Positions 35,763 through 44,918 of a stretch of DNA of 64,000 nucleotides are shown one piece after another (the first letter of the stretch is position 1; each line of letters begins with the position of its first letter). The position numbers were made by a program, and so were the translations under genes. Where the stretch lies: the NCBI GenBank assembly GCA_016744135.1, contig JADGEX010000001.1, positions 1,437,029 to 1,501,028 on the forward strand, written 5' to 3'. The notes beneath the pieces were generated by a model, which was not told the origin of the DNA, made no database searches, and worked only from the letters and a program-made list of their open reading frames with translations. The DNA comes from Pseudodesulfovibrio sp. GTDB taxonomy: Bacteria > Desulfobacterota > Desulfovibrionia > Desulfovibrionales > Desulfovibrionaceae.

Positions 35763-36409
35763 GTTACAAAGGTTTCGCCTTTACGGCGACCTGCTTTTTT
35801 TTGAGGCAAAAAAAAGGAGGCAAAAAACGCCTTCTTCGTTGTGATCCTGATCTCGAACCCAAGAGCCTGTACGCGGCTCCACAGCCCGACAGGATTGTCT
35901 GTGACACAGAATCGATCGGGCTACGCTCCGCCACGCTGAACAGGCTCTAAGGCCCGCTATCAACTGTTCGTCGCTATAAGAACTTTTTCGTTGTAGGTGC
36001 CCACCTTTGATTCAGGTTCTTCGATAACCATAAAGGGCCTTGGGGTGTATAACACCCCAACACAGCTCTCCCTCCGAAGACGCACATTTCTTCCTCCCAA
36101 ACGAAAACGGAACCCAGCCCTTGATCGGCGGCTTAGAAGCTGACCAATCGAAGGAGGCGGCTCTTGTAAGGAAATCTGATGATTTTATCTTAAACTGATA
36201 AATGAGGGGGGGGGGGAGAAAGGACTTATGCTTTTGACAGGATGGAACCGACTCGATTGGATCAGATTCTTGCCGCCGATCATGGGGGCGGCCAAGCTCG
36301 TGAGCCGAGTTTTTTGGTTCTTTTTGGGGCGGCTCAGCCAAAAAGATCCGCCGCCCGCGCAGGGCATGGAAAGCCTTGGGTGCTTCAGCACCCAACAATG
36401 ACTCTCGCT
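35763..36409 (-). repeat. Structured non-coding repeat, copy 2 (inverted)
   Basis: Reverse-strand homologue of 8484-9097 along its full length. It keeps the GGGTGCTGAAGCACCC hairpin next to 36400, the long conserved block with GATTGGTCAGCTTCTAAGCC, and the nested helix set AGAGCCTGT...ACAGGCTCT. Its second hairpin reads TTGGGGTGTTATACACCCCA and continues by one A, where copy 1 has GC in the equivalent stem pair: a compensatory change. It also has an insert with a run of eight T and a poly-G tract (36207-36216). With flanks, it fills the gene-free stretch 35670-36498. Confidence 0.85.
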
Positions 36410-36427
36410 AAAGCCGCATATTCCAAT

Positions 36428-36451
36428 AAAAAAAGGCCGCTTCAAGCGGCC
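36428..36451 (-). terminator. Terminator of the ADP-forming acyl-CoA synthetase gene
   Basis: On the minus strand GGCCGCTTGAAGCGGCC followed by seven T; abuts repeat copy 2. Confidence 0.88.
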
Positions 36452-36498
36452 ATCCTTATTTCTTTTTTTCCCTCGCAAAGACTCAAGCACCTACTCCT

Positions 36499-38913
36499 TC
36501 AAACTCGCTGTCGAAGCGCCCCCGCATTCAACCGCCCTTCAATATACTGAGCAAGCGCGGCCACCGCCAAATCCGAAGTACGGAACGTACACAACCCAAC
36601 TCCCTTGAGACGATCTTCAAGCGCATCATACTGCCGCCCACCATCAACGACACCGATAACCGGCGTATCAAGTGTCGGCAAAAGCTCTGCCAATAAAGCG
36701 GCAATGGACCGTTCGTCATCCATGGTCAACGGAGTATCAGGATCAGCCAAAGTCCGCATGACTGGCGACATCGGGTCCAATCCCGCCACCACGGCATCAA
36801 CATTCGGGCCTTCAGCCAGAATACGAATGGCATCAGCATGAACCTGATCATTGGAACCGGGCGTAATATCAAGCGGATTAGTCACTGTAACCAACGAATC
36901 AAGTCGATTTTTCACGAAAAGTTCATTCAAAGCCGCTTGGGTCTTTTTTGAAAGCGGGGCTAACTCCATACGATAGTCGTCCGACTGAATGGAATCAGCC
37001 ATACCAACGGCCTCGAAACCAGCGCCAGACATAGCGGCCAGCCGATTACCACGAATGACCTTGTCGTGAAGTCGTTCCGCCAACATAAACAGGTTCTCAA
37101 ATTGAGTGAAAGATTGGGCGACAATAGCCCCGGCCTGACGCACACAGGATTCACAGACGGGATAATCACCTGCCAATGATGCCGTATGTCCGCTCGTGGC
37201 GGATTTTCCCTCAGGGGTACGTCCCGCCTTGTAAAAGACAACGTCCTTTCCTGCCAATACAGCTCGACGAACTGACCGACAAAACGCCAGTCCGTCCATG
37301 TCGTTAAAACCTTCGGCATAAACCGCGATTACATCCACGGCATCCGAGTCTGCAAAGTGGGCTACCATGTCGCCAAGTGTCAAATCTGTCTGGTTCCCCA
37401 TGGAAATCATATATGACGGGTTGAGCTCAGGACATTGAGACAACCGAGTCAGCATAAATGCACCCGACTGGGAAATAAACGCAGCCCTATGCGGGGACCC
37501 TTTCAATTCAGGCAGTTTTTCTTCCGGGATGAACCATGTATCATAGTTGCCGGGACGCGATACCACGCCCATGCAATTGCCACCGAGAAAAACGGGACCG
37601 GTTCCCTGAGCATGGGCCGCGTTGATCTTTGCTATCACTTCGGCGGCACGTTCCTTGCTTTCTTCGGTTTCACCCATGCCACCGGGAATCAGCATCACAC
37701 CATTGGCGACATCCAGCTCCACAAGTTCATCGACCAATGCCGGAACCTGTTGCGCACTCACAGCCACCACAAACAAATCAAGCTTACGATCAAGGGACGC
37801 AAGATCAGGCACGCAAACTACGCCGTCGATTGCATCGACGCCCGGACGAATGATCCGCACATCATTCTTTGCAAATCCGGCTTCAAGCACATTGTTAAGA
37901 ATGATCCGTCCAAAATTCATACGAGAGGCAGAGACACCAATGATGCCGATGGTCTTCGGATGCAACAACGAAGCGATCTTGTCCACAGGCCTCGGCGCAG
38001 GTACTGAGCCGGGGCGAGAAAACCGACACATACCGTCCAATGGCACCATGAGATAATCCGCGTAGGCAAACGGATTAATTTCCAACTCCTCAATATGAAA
38101 CGGTGCGTCTGGATTTTGCGGCGAGTAGTGGTTGGCCATATCAATAAATGAAGAAAAGCACTCGATAAGCTGTTCATCGGTGACAATACGCCGCTGGCCA
38201 CGCGTCAACCCAGCCAATTTTTTGTAGGACAAGGTCTTCTTGAACAATTGAAAAAACTGCTCACCGTTGGTCATGGCCGTAGAACACAAGGTGACAGCCT
38301 GTCCTTTCCTGAATCGCTCGGCATATATTTCAGTATCAGTCCCGCCAAGACCCGCCCCTAAAACAGCACCAAACTCTCTCGTCTTTCGAATCCCGACAAT
38401 AAGCTCATTGCCAAATTCCTTGGAATCCGGCTCCATAAACTGGACCATAAGTACGCCGCGCACATCACGGGCAACGGCCTGTATCAACGACTCACCTTCA
38501 AGCCCTTGGTAGTGATCCGGGGCTGTTGAAGACTGGCGTTCAAGAAAAGCCACATAATTTTCAGGGACTTCATACAGCATACGACGCCAAGCAGAACGGA
38601 TGGCATCCGGAGAATTTTCCACGACACGCACGCCACCGACTTCAGTCTTGTGTACTATAGTGGGTGAAACAATCTTGAGCACCACCTTGTCACCGGTCAG
38701 ACTCGATAGGGTCGCGTCATCAGGCCGAGCGCCCCGCTCCAAGAGCACACACTTAGGCGGTGTTTCAGCGCCAGATTCCTTAAGCAAATCATAGACTTCG
38801 TACTCGAAAAGACTATCCCGCCCTTCGGCGTGAGCCTCTTCAAACAACACATTAATGGCGTCATAATTAACCGCCACCTGCACGGACCCAAATGCAAAAT
38901 GAGAATCTGCCAC
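36499..38913 (-). CDS. Acyl-CoA synthetase (ADP-forming), fused beta-alpha subunits
   Basis: 804 residues; GTG start at 38913 with GGGAG 7 bases upstream. Residues about 20-260 are the ATP-grasp (beta) domain with DKVVLKIVSPTIVHKTEVGGV; about 310-440 the CoA-binding Rossmann domain (IGIIGVSASRMNFG); about 450-800 the succinyl-CoA-ligase-like parts with SGHTASLAGDYPV, where His is the phosphorylated residue. Such enzymes convert acyl-CoA plus ADP and Pi to acid plus CoA and ATP, here perhaps acetate or an amino-acid derived acid. The ATP-grasp domain precedes the CoA domain, the reverse of many archaeal and protist fusions. Confidence 0.9.
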   Translation of the reverse strand: MADSHFAFGSVQVAVNYDAINVLFEEAHAEGRDSLFEYEVYDLLKESGAETPPKCVLLERGARPDDATLSSLTGDKVVLKIVSPTIVHKTEVGGVRVVENSPDAIRSAWRRMLYEVPENYVAFLERQSSTAPDHYQGLEGESLIQAVARDVRGVLMVQFMEPDSKEFGNELIVGIRKTREFGAVLGAGLGGTDTEIYAERFRKGQAVTLCSTAMTNGEQFFQLFKKTLSYKKLAGLTRGQRRIVTDEQLIECFSSFIDMANHYSPQNPDAPFHIEELEINPFAYADYLMVPLDGMCRFSRPGSVPAPRPVDKIASLLHPKTIGIIGVSASRMNFGRIILNNVLEAGFAKNDVRIIRPGVDAIDGVVCVPDLASLDRKLDLFVVAVSAQQVPALVDELVELDVANGVMLIPGGMGETEESKERAAEVIAKINAAHAQGTGPVFLGGNCMGVVSRPGNYDTWFIPEEKLPELKGSPHRAAFISQSGAFMLTRLSQCPELNPSYMISMGNQTDLTLGDMVAHFADSDAVDVIAVYAEGFNDMDGLAFCRSVRRAVLAGKDVVFYKAGRTPEGKSATSGHTASLAGDYPVCESCVRQAGAIVAQSFTQFENLFMLAERLHDKVIRGNRLAAMSGAGFEAVGMADSIQSDDYRMELAPLSKKTQAALNELFVKNRLDSLVTVTNPLDITPGSNDQVHADAIRILAEGPNVDAVVAGLDPMSPVMRTLADPDTPLTMDDERSIAALLAELLPTLDTPVIGVVDGGRQYDALEDRLKGVGLCTFRTSDLAVAALAQYIEGRLNAGALRQRV

Positions 38914-38978
38914 TCCATAACTCCCTGAACTTATCTATAAAAAACGAGGATTTCTCCTCGTAAAAAACCTTGCCGACC

Positions 38979-39764
38979 CTATTCCGACTCAATCCCTGCA
39001 TACCGTTGAACAATCACGTCATATGCACCGTTTTTATGCAACGACCTCAATCCGCGATTAAAGGCATCACAAAGTTCGCGATCCTTAAAAGAAAGGTTGC
39101 GTGGAGATGGTGGAAATATCGAGAAAAATTGGACATCCTGCTTTATATCAATATCTTCTGACGCAGAACCACTGAGCAATTTTTTGCGCCAGTAAAGAAA
39201 TATTCGTTTATCCGAAACCACGACCTGTACTCTCCCGGAATATAACATACGAACCTGAAGCGATTGATCGGCCAATTCTTTATACTGTAAATTTTCGGTA
39301 GCCATGGCAGCATATTCAGAACCGAGGTACTTGACCGCATTATTAAAACTCAAAACCACTTTATCTTTAAGATCGTTAATGGATTGAAGGTTAAACCCTG
39401 AGCGTTTCATAGCCACTGCGTAATTCTGATAGACAAGGGTCACATCCGAATCAAAAGATTCCAAACCGGACTCGTAAGACATATCATACGTAGCATTCGT
39501 CGCCACGCAATCAACCATGCTGTCCGCAAAGGCAACCGGCAATCGCAACTTCGGTAAATACATGAATTGTGTATTCATACCGACCGCTGCAAACGACTCA
39601 CGAATAATATCAACCTCCAGCCCTGCATGCTCCTCTTTGATCACATAAGGAGGCAGAGAAAACCCGATACCAACCGTAACATCACGAGCGTGTGCGATTC
39701 CGACCATTACACTGGCCGCGACAAACACAACAAGACACCATGAAAACAAGCGGACGCATTGCAT
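38979..39764 (-). CDS. Orphan SBP_bac_3-like periplasmic protein
   Basis: 261 residues from the ATG at 39764 (AAGGAAG upstream), with signal peptide (RLFSWCLVVFVAASVMVGIAHA). The mature protein has the extracellular solute-binding family 3 fold: TVGIGFSLPPYVI, VDCVATNATYDM, LKDKVVLSFNNA. No transporter genes accompany it. In this group of bacteria such lone proteins are common and may act as scavengers or sensors. Ligand unknown. Confidence 0.82.
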   Translation of the reverse strand: MQCVRLFSWCLVVFVAASVMVGIAHARDVTVGIGFSLPPYVIKEEHAGLEVDIIRESFAAVGMNTQFMYLPKLRLPVAFADSMVDCVATNATYDMSYESGLESFDSDVTLVYQNYAVAMKRSGFNLQSINDLKDKVVLSFNNAVKYLGSEYAAMATENLQYKELADQSLQVRMLYSGRVQVVVSDKRIFLYWRKKLLSGSASEDIDIKQDVQFFSIFPPSPRNLSFKDRELCDAFNRGLRSLHKNGAYDVIVQRYAGIESE

Positions 39765-39817
39765 GCAGGCTTCCTTACACAGTGAAGGCACAGAAAGTTC
39801 AACTTTCACAAAAAACA

Positions 39818-40636
39818 CTAGATCCACCGCACAGTCGGTTCCGGCCTCGGAGGAATGAACGATAAGTTTCTAACAGGTCTACCAAGAAGCAATGCGCCAT
39901 ACACAGCACAATCTTCCGGCACGCCAAGAAGGTCAGTCACCTTACGATCATATGTTGCCGCCGCAATCACATACCCACACCAACACCCACCAAGTCCGAC
40001 TGATGAAGCGGCCAAATCCAGATAGGTAACAGCGACAACCGCATCCTCACGCGGCATAATTCCCTTTTGCGGACCATAAGCTACAGCAAGAGCTGGGGCA
40101 TTCCGACAAACAAGATCGAGACCATTGTCCCACGCACGGACAATACCGGGTAAATGCAACCTGCCTGAAACCGCAGTCTCCCCTTCGGCCTCTCTCCGCA
40201 TCCAATCCACCACGGAGTTGGCGACCAATGCGACTTTCTCTGGAGAATCAGCCACAGCCCACCGAGTTGGTCGGGCGTTATGAGCTGATGGACAGTATTC
40301 AGCAGTCTGAAGCAAAGATGTAAGCATTGCCCGGCTCACAGGGGTCTCCTTGAAAGTGCGTACGGATCGACGCGCCCTGAGAAACTGTTCGCCTTGCGCC
40401 TGAGATATCCGCAAATCCTTTCTCTGTCGCACGGCTTCTGTCGGGAACCTTTCCAGAGCAATGGCCCCGGTAGGGCACACTGCCACACAATGCCCACACT
40501 CCAGACAGTACGCCTGTTTTTTTTCGTGTGGTGCTGGCAACGCCCCGTTTTCAAAAACAATACATCCAGCGGGACATTCGGCGGCACAGAGTCCGTCCAT
40601 AGCACATTTATCAGAATCTACAGTAAACAAAGGCAT
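39818..40636 (-). CDS. Nitroreductase with N-terminal 2[4Fe-4S] ferredoxin domain
   Basis: 272 residues from the ATG at 40636 (GGAGCG upstream). Two cluster motifs, CAMDGLCAAECPAGC and CLECGHCVAVCPTG, fill residues 10-60. Residues about 75-272 are the FMN-dependent nitroreductase fold: RARRSVRTFKETPVS, PSAHNARPTRW, and GGCWCGYVIAA. It would pass electrons from ferredoxin or another donor through the clusters to FMN and an organic substrate. It lies 53 bases upstream of the SBP gene on the same strand. Confidence 0.9.
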   Translation of the reverse strand: MPLFTVDSDKCAMDGLCAAECPAGCIVFENGALPAPHEKKQAYCLECGHCVAVCPTGAIALERFPTEAVRQRKDLRISQAQGEQFLRARRSVRTFKETPVSRAMLTSLLQTAEYCPSAHNARPTRWAVADSPEKVALVANSVVDWMRREAEGETAVSGRLHLPGIVRAWDNGLDLVCRNAPALAVAYGPQKGIMPREDAVVAVTYLDLAASSVGLGGCWCGYVIAAATYDRKVTDLLGVPEDCAVYGALLLGRPVRNLSFIPPRPEPTVRWI

Positions 40637-40791
40637 CAGCGCTCCAGCGTTATTTATTGGAGTAAAGAATTGTATAGATACCTTATTTACGCAACCTGAC
40701 GACAAGGGTCAATCGACACTCTCGAATTCGTAGATAAGAAGAAAAACGCTCCACCTTTACACAAAGACATTTTTTCAGTTAATACAAATCC

Positions 40792-41571
40792 ATGAAACTC
40801 CTATTGTGGATTATAGCGACATTCCCTCTCCTTCTGCTCACAATACATCCTTGTTTGGCAGAAAAAACTCATTCTAAAGCGAAAAACATCATTGTTGTCG
40901 TTGATCACTATCCACCATGGAAAATCGTCGAAGAAAATAAATTCAAAGGAATCGACATCGAATTGATACAGGCTTTACTCCATGAAGTAGGGTATACGCC
41001 ACGCTTCATCGACTGTCCCTGGATTCGAGGCATCAAGATGCTTGAAAACGGTGAAGCCGATCTTATCAGTGGCATTCTCAAACACCCCGACCGTGAAAAA
41101 AACATGCTTTTCCTTGAGCCTCCATACAAGACAAAATCAAGCAAGATCATCTTCATCCGCAAAAATGAATTGGATATCGCTGACTACGACGACCTGAAAG
41201 GCAGAATCCTCGGCGTCCAACGAGGCGCCAAATACTTTGAACGTTTCGACAACGACACCACACTGGATAAACAATTCATCCACAACAACGAACTCAGCTT
41301 CAAAAAACTCGTGACGGGCCGAATTGATGCCCTCATTGTCACGGAAAGCATCGGCGATTATCTGGCTGCGGAAATGAATTTGAACCACATCGTAAAAAAA
41401 GCTTCCTTCCGTCACGATAAATCCGTTCCGGTATATTTCGCCATTTCCAAAAAATCCCGGTTGATATCTATAAGCAAAGAACTCATGGCCGCCACAAAAC
41501 GACTCAAAGAAAACGGAGAATTCGACCGAATCATTAATTCGTTCTTCGAAAAGTTACACGCTCCACACTAG
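40792..41571 (+). CDS. Orphan SBP_bac_3-like periplasmic protein
   Basis: 259 residues; signal peptide (KLLLWIIATFPLLLLTIHPCLA). Family-3 solute-binding fold: IIVVVDHYPPWKIVEENKF, EADLISGILKHPDRE, LKGRILGVQRGA, and VTGRIDALIVTES. Like the other lone binding proteins here, it has no permease partner. It is divergent from the ferredoxin-nitroreductase gene, with 155 bases between them. Confidence 0.82.
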   Translation: MKLLLWIIATFPLLLLTIHPCLAEKTHSKAKNIIVVVDHYPPWKIVEENKFKGIDIELIQALLHEVGYTPRFIDCPWIRGIKMLENGEADLISGILKHPDREKNMLFLEPPYKTKSSKIIFIRKNELDIADYDDLKGRILGVQRGAKYFERFDNDTTLDKQFIHNNELSFKKLVTGRIDALIVTESIGDYLAAEMNLNHIVKKASFRHDKSVPVYFAISKKSRLISISKELMAATKRLKENGEFDRIINSFFEKLHAPH

Positions 41572-41732
41572 GTCCTGATCATTCCAAGAGTCACTCTGTG
41601 GACAATTCACGACACGTTGACCGCCCTGCCGATTTCCCGTATTTCCTGACCCGTCAGGATAATCACTGACGTTTCCGTTTCAAATACGATATATAATCCG
41701 TCTACGGATCACTCTATACCACGAGGTTTTTC

Positions 41733-43508
41733 ATGAGCACCAAGGCCGATGTCCCGGAAAAGGGCAAAGACTTCATTCGTCAGATTATCGAAAAAGACAA
41801 CGAAACAGGTAAATACGGAAGCCGGGTGCATACAAGATTCCCCCCGGAACCCAATGGGTACCTGCATATAGGTCACGCCAAGTCCATCTGCCTGAACTTC
41901 GGTGTTGCCCGAGACTACGATGGCAAGTGCAATCTTCGTTTCGACGACACCAATCCGGTAAAAGAAGATATAGAATACGTTGATTCCATCCGCGAAGACG
42001 TAGAATGGCTCGGTTTCAAGTGGGACGCCAACCCGTTTGCTTCCGACAATTTCGAGAAGCTCTATTTCATCGCTGAGCTGTTTATCAAGATGGGCAAAGC
42101 GTATGTGGATCACCAGTCCGCCGAAGAAATTCGCGAAAACCGAGGCACTCTCAAAGAACCGGGCACCAATTCCCCGTATCGCGACCGCACCGTGGAAGAA
42201 AATCTTTCCCTGTTCCGCGCCATGAAGGCGGGCGAACTGGAAGATGGCGAGTGTATCCTGCGTGGCAAGATTGACATGACCGCAGCAAACTTCATGCTCC
42301 GCGACCCAGCCCTGTACCGTATCAAACATGCCGATCATCACCGCACTGGCGACACGTGGTGTATATACCCTATGTATGACTTCACCCATGGTCTGTCCGA
42401 CGCCATCGAAGGGATCACCCATTCTATCTGTACCTTGGAGTTCGAAAACAACCGTCCGGTATACGACTGGTGTGTGAACACCCTCATGGAAGGCCTCAAA
42501 CAGCCTGAACTGTTCGGTGAGAATGCTGCCATCTACGAAGAATTGGCAGCCCTGCCTGGATTCAACCAACGTCCGTGGCAGTATGAATTCGCTCGTTTGA
42601 ACATCACCGGTACCGTGCTCTCCAAACGCAAGCTCATCCAGCTCGTGCAGGAAGACTATGTTTCGGGATGGGACGACCCCCGCATGCCAACTATTTCCGG
42701 CTTCCGCAGACGCGGCTTCACCCCGGAATCCATCCGCGACTTCTGTGACCGTATCGGTGTTGCAAAAGCTGACTCCACGGTGGAATACGCCCTGCTGGAG
42801 TACTGCCTGCGCCAGGACCTGAACGACCGCGCCGCTCGCTATATGGGTGTGGTTGATCCGGTCAAACTCGTCATTGAAAATTACCCCGAAGATCAAGTTG
42901 ACGAATTCGAAATAGCTCTCCACCCGGAATACGAATCCTACGGCAAACGCAAAGTTCCTTTCACTAAAGAATTGTGGATCGAACGGGCTGACTTCATGGA
43001 AGACCCGCCGAAGAAATTTTTCCGCATGGGCCCGGACCGGGAAGTTCGTCTGCGCGGTGCCTATTACGTCTTGTGCACAGGATACGATACTGACGCAGAC
43101 GGCAACGTCACGGAAATCCGCGCCACTTACGACCCCGAAACCAAAGGGGGATGGCTGGAAGGTGGCCGCAAGGTCAAAGGAACAATGCACTGGGTTTCCG
43201 CCACCAAGGGCATCAAAGCCGAGGTGCGCAACTACTCTAACCTGTTCAGCATAGATAATCCCAACGCACCGGAAGAAGGCAAAACTTTCGTGGATTACGT
43301 TGACCCTGATTCTCTTGAAGTCCTGAGCGAATGTTACGTGGAACCGGCTCTGGCAGAAATGCAGCCGGGCACAAACTTCCAATTTGAACGCACTGGATAT
43401 TTCTGCTCGGACTCCAAAGACCACAAACCTGGTGAAAAACTGGTCTTCAACCGAACCGCCACCCTGCGCGATTCCTGGGCTAAAATCCAAAAACAGATAG
43501 GGAAATAA
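41733..43508 (+). CDS. glnS: Glutaminyl-tRNA synthetase
   Basis: 591 residues, a class I enzyme. RFPPEPNGYLHIGHAKS holds the HIGH motif at about 33-48, VLSKRKLI (about 295) is the KMSKS equivalent, and LRFDDTNPVKEDIEYVD is the conserved GlnRS/GluRS block. The C-terminal beta-barrel anticodon domains follow (DRAARYMGVVDPVKLVIENY and on), ending without extension. GlnRS charges tRNA-Gln directly, so the organism need not use only the GatCAB route. Upstream, TATAAT at 41692-41697 is a likely -10 box, without a good -35. A terminator follows. Confidence 0.97.
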   Translation: MSTKADVPEKGKDFIRQIIEKDNETGKYGSRVHTRFPPEPNGYLHIGHAKSICLNFGVARDYDGKCNLRFDDTNPVKEDIEYVDSIREDVEWLGFKWDANPFASDNFEKLYFIAELFIKMGKAYVDHQSAEEIRENRGTLKEPGTNSPYRDRTVEENLSLFRAMKAGELEDGECILRGKIDMTAANFMLRDPALYRIKHADHHRTGDTWCIYPMYDFTHGLSDAIEGITHSICTLEFENNRPVYDWCVNTLMEGLKQPELFGENAAIYEELAALPGFNQRPWQYEFARLNITGTVLSKRKLIQLVQEDYVSGWDDPRMPTISGFRRRGFTPESIRDFCDRIGVAKADSTVEYALLEYCLRQDLNDRAARYMGVVDPVKLVIENYPEDQVDEFEIALHPEYESYGKRKVPFTKELWIERADFMEDPPKKFFRMGPDREVRLRGAYYVLCTGYDTDADGNVTEIRATYDPETKGGWLEGGRKVKGTMHWVSATKGIKAEVRNYSNLFSIDNPNAPEEGKTFVDYVDPDSLEVLSECYVEPALAEMQPGTNFQFERTGYFCSDSKDHKPGEKLVFNRTATLRDSWAKIQKQIGK

Positions 43509-43576
43509 TCGGCCCCACAAAAACGTGCACATCCTTCACTAAAATATGGAGAAGACTCCGTAACCAAGATTCAAAT

Positions 43577-43604
43577 AAAAGCCCCGACATCGGGGCTTTT
43601 ATTG
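43577..43604 (+). terminator. Terminator of glnS
   Basis: AAAAGCCCCGA CAT TCGGGGCTTTT-type hairpin (arms 43577-43587 and 43590-43600) ending in a T-run. Works in both directions. Confidence 0.88.
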
Positions 43605-43677
43605 TTGTGCCACAACAGATATTGCAGCACATTACAGGGTAATGATCTCAAAGAATAATAAAGATTTTGAAATCCGC

Positions 43678-43734
43678 TTGACATTGATTGTACAATCAAT
43701 CTATAGCTTCATCAACAAGCTGATTGCACAATCA
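43678..43734 (+). promoter_or_regulatory. tetR promoter with two palindromic operators
   Basis: TTGACA (43678-43683) and CTATAG/TATAGC (43701-43707) form the promoter. The palindrome TTGATTGTACAATCAA (43684-43699) fills the spacer exactly. A second operator, TGATTGCACAATCA (43721-43734), lies 36 bases downstream between promoter and gene. The arrangement fits repression of the gene by its own TetR product. Confidence 0.75.
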
Positions 43735-43755
43735 ATCGATAGAGAGAAATAGATC

Positions 43756-44346
43756 ATGTCCAAGAAGGAAGCCATACTCAAAGCCGCCCAGGAAGCCTTT
43801 GCTCAACTGGGATTCACCGGCGCCACCGTCAAAGACGTAGCCAATCGCGCCGATGTCTCTTTCGGACTGGTTTCCCATTACTTCGGGAGCAAACAGGAAC
43901 TGTTCCTGGCCGCTGGATTTGACATGGCTGACAGGTTAGTGGCCCGGTTGACAGAAGCCACTGCCAGAGAGACCGATGGCCTTGTTGCCATTCAACGGTA
44001 CATGACCGCATATTTTGATTTCACCGAGGAGCATAGGAATCGTTTCTCCATCCTCCTGCGGTGTTCCCCCTTCAGCCACATGGAAACCGGCCTAGATGCC
44101 GAAAAGGTGGCTGAAAAGTTCAGCATCTTCATTGATGAGCTGAAACGCTGCGTATCTCTCGGCATTAAAGACGGATCGATCCGCGACCTTCCTCTCGAAG
44201 AAACCGCGTTGATCATCTACGGCAACATTGTCGGTTCCGTCCGCACCAGTCTTCTTACTCCCTATGAGTCTGGAAACATCTTTGCCGAAACCATAAAACA
44301 TGTGATGCGCAGCCTAAAAAACAGCCCCGGTCAGGACGGCTGTTGA
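43756..44346 (+). CDS. TetR/AcrR-family transcriptional regulator
   Basis: 196 residues. The N-terminal helix-turn-helix is ATVKDVANRADVSFGLVSHY followed by FGSKQELF, the standard TetR DNA-binding domain. The C-terminal ligand domain (about 60-190) is all helical with no identified ligand. Two palindromic sites of matching type upstream point to autoregulation. A 40-residue protein gene follows 78 bases downstream before the terminator, and is the only other gene that could be in this transcript. Confidence 0.92.
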   Translation: MSKKEAILKAAQEAFAQLGFTGATVKDVANRADVSFGLVSHYFGSKQELFLAAGFDMADRLVARLTEATARETDGLVAIQRYMTAYFDFTEEHRNRFSILLRCSPFSHMETGLDAEKVAEKFSIFIDELKRCVSLGIKDGSIRDLPLEETALIIYGNIVGSVRTSLLTPYESGNIFAETIKHVMRSLKNSPGQDGC

Positions 44347-44424
44347 TAAAACACCTGACGCAACACCGGTAAAGGCTTTGTCCAATTTACTGAGAACGAA
44401 ATTGTTTATTACGGAGTAAGAAAT

Positions 44425-44547
44425 ATGTTTTCCAACCTCACAGCATCCAGAATCATGGAAATTATTCTTGGAAGCCGTAGCTGGCTGACCTACATCGATT
44501 CTTTCAAGTCCTGGTCTCAGGATTGGAATCGCAACCAAAACTCTTAG
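44425..44547 (+). CDS. 40-residue protein downstream of tetR
   Basis: Short gene with GGAG 8 bases before ATG at 44425. The product starts MFSNLTASRIMEIILGSRSW and ends DWNRNQNS. It carries four tryptophans, is amphipathic with no clear membrane segment, and matches no family I know. It sits between tetR and a strong terminator, so it is probably on the autoregulated tetR transcript. It could be a small regulator or an inhibitor of the TetR protein; this is speculation. Confidence 0.5.
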   Translation: MFSNLTASRIMEIILGSRSWLTYIDSFKSWSQDWNRNQNS

Positions 44548-44646
44548 TCCCGAACGAATCACCTCCTATGGGCATTGGAATGGACCGCAACCCACACCTA
44601 AAAGCCTGATAGATACGTTTCGGACACCCGGTTTAACCGGGGATAT

Positions 44647-44677
44647 TGGGAGTCGCCTCGGCGACTCCCATTTTTTT
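44647..44677 (+). terminator. Terminator of the tetR transcript
   Basis: TGGGAGTCGCC TC GGCGACTCCCA, then TTTTTTT. Perfect 11-bp stem. Confidence 0.93.
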
Positions 44678-44695
44678 ACGTTTCAAACGTTCTAA

Positions 44696-44742
44696 ATGTC
44701 GCAAAGCTACACTTATGTCGCTTTTATGTTGCAGGACGTTGC
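44696..44742 (+). promoter_or_regulatory. Phased heptamer repeats, candidate enhancer sites
   Basis: Four copies of a heptamer: ATGTCGC at 44696 and 44715, ATGTTGC at 44726 and ACGTTGC at 44736. The last three are 10-11 bases apart, one helical turn. They lie about 100-150 bases upstream of a sigma-54 promoter, where enhancer-binding activators usually bind. A near palindrome ACGTTTCAAACGT is at 44678-44690. No function shown. Confidence 0.45.
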
Positions 44743-44841
44743 AAAAGAGACGTTTACGCGACAGCTGCCGTTCTACTGATCAAAGTATAGATTTTTTATA
44801 ACCCTTAGTATTTTAATAATATAATCAAAATAACGTATTCT

Positions 44842-44856
44842 TGGCACAGCCGTTGC
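44842..44856 (+). promoter_or_regulatory. Sigma-54 (-24/-12) promoter
   Basis: TGGCAC-AGCCG-TTGC, a full match to the TGGCAC-N5-TTGC consensus, with a further T after it. Transcription would start near 44868, about 50 bases before the CII-like gene. Confidence 0.85.
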
Positions 44857-44918
44857 TTATACTAGTCCCAGTGACCAGGGGGACAAGAAGCAACATTCAA
44901 AACATGCGGGAGGGCGAT

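Noticed and set aside
41709..43532. 607-codon open frame on the minus strand
   Set aside because: Lies fully opposite glnS, which has all class I synthetase motifs; the reverse frame has no recognisable domain.
43684..43734. CRISPR-like or tandem repeat (two TGATTGnACAATCA units)
   Set aside because: Only two units, each palindromic and placed on a promoter; operators explain them better.
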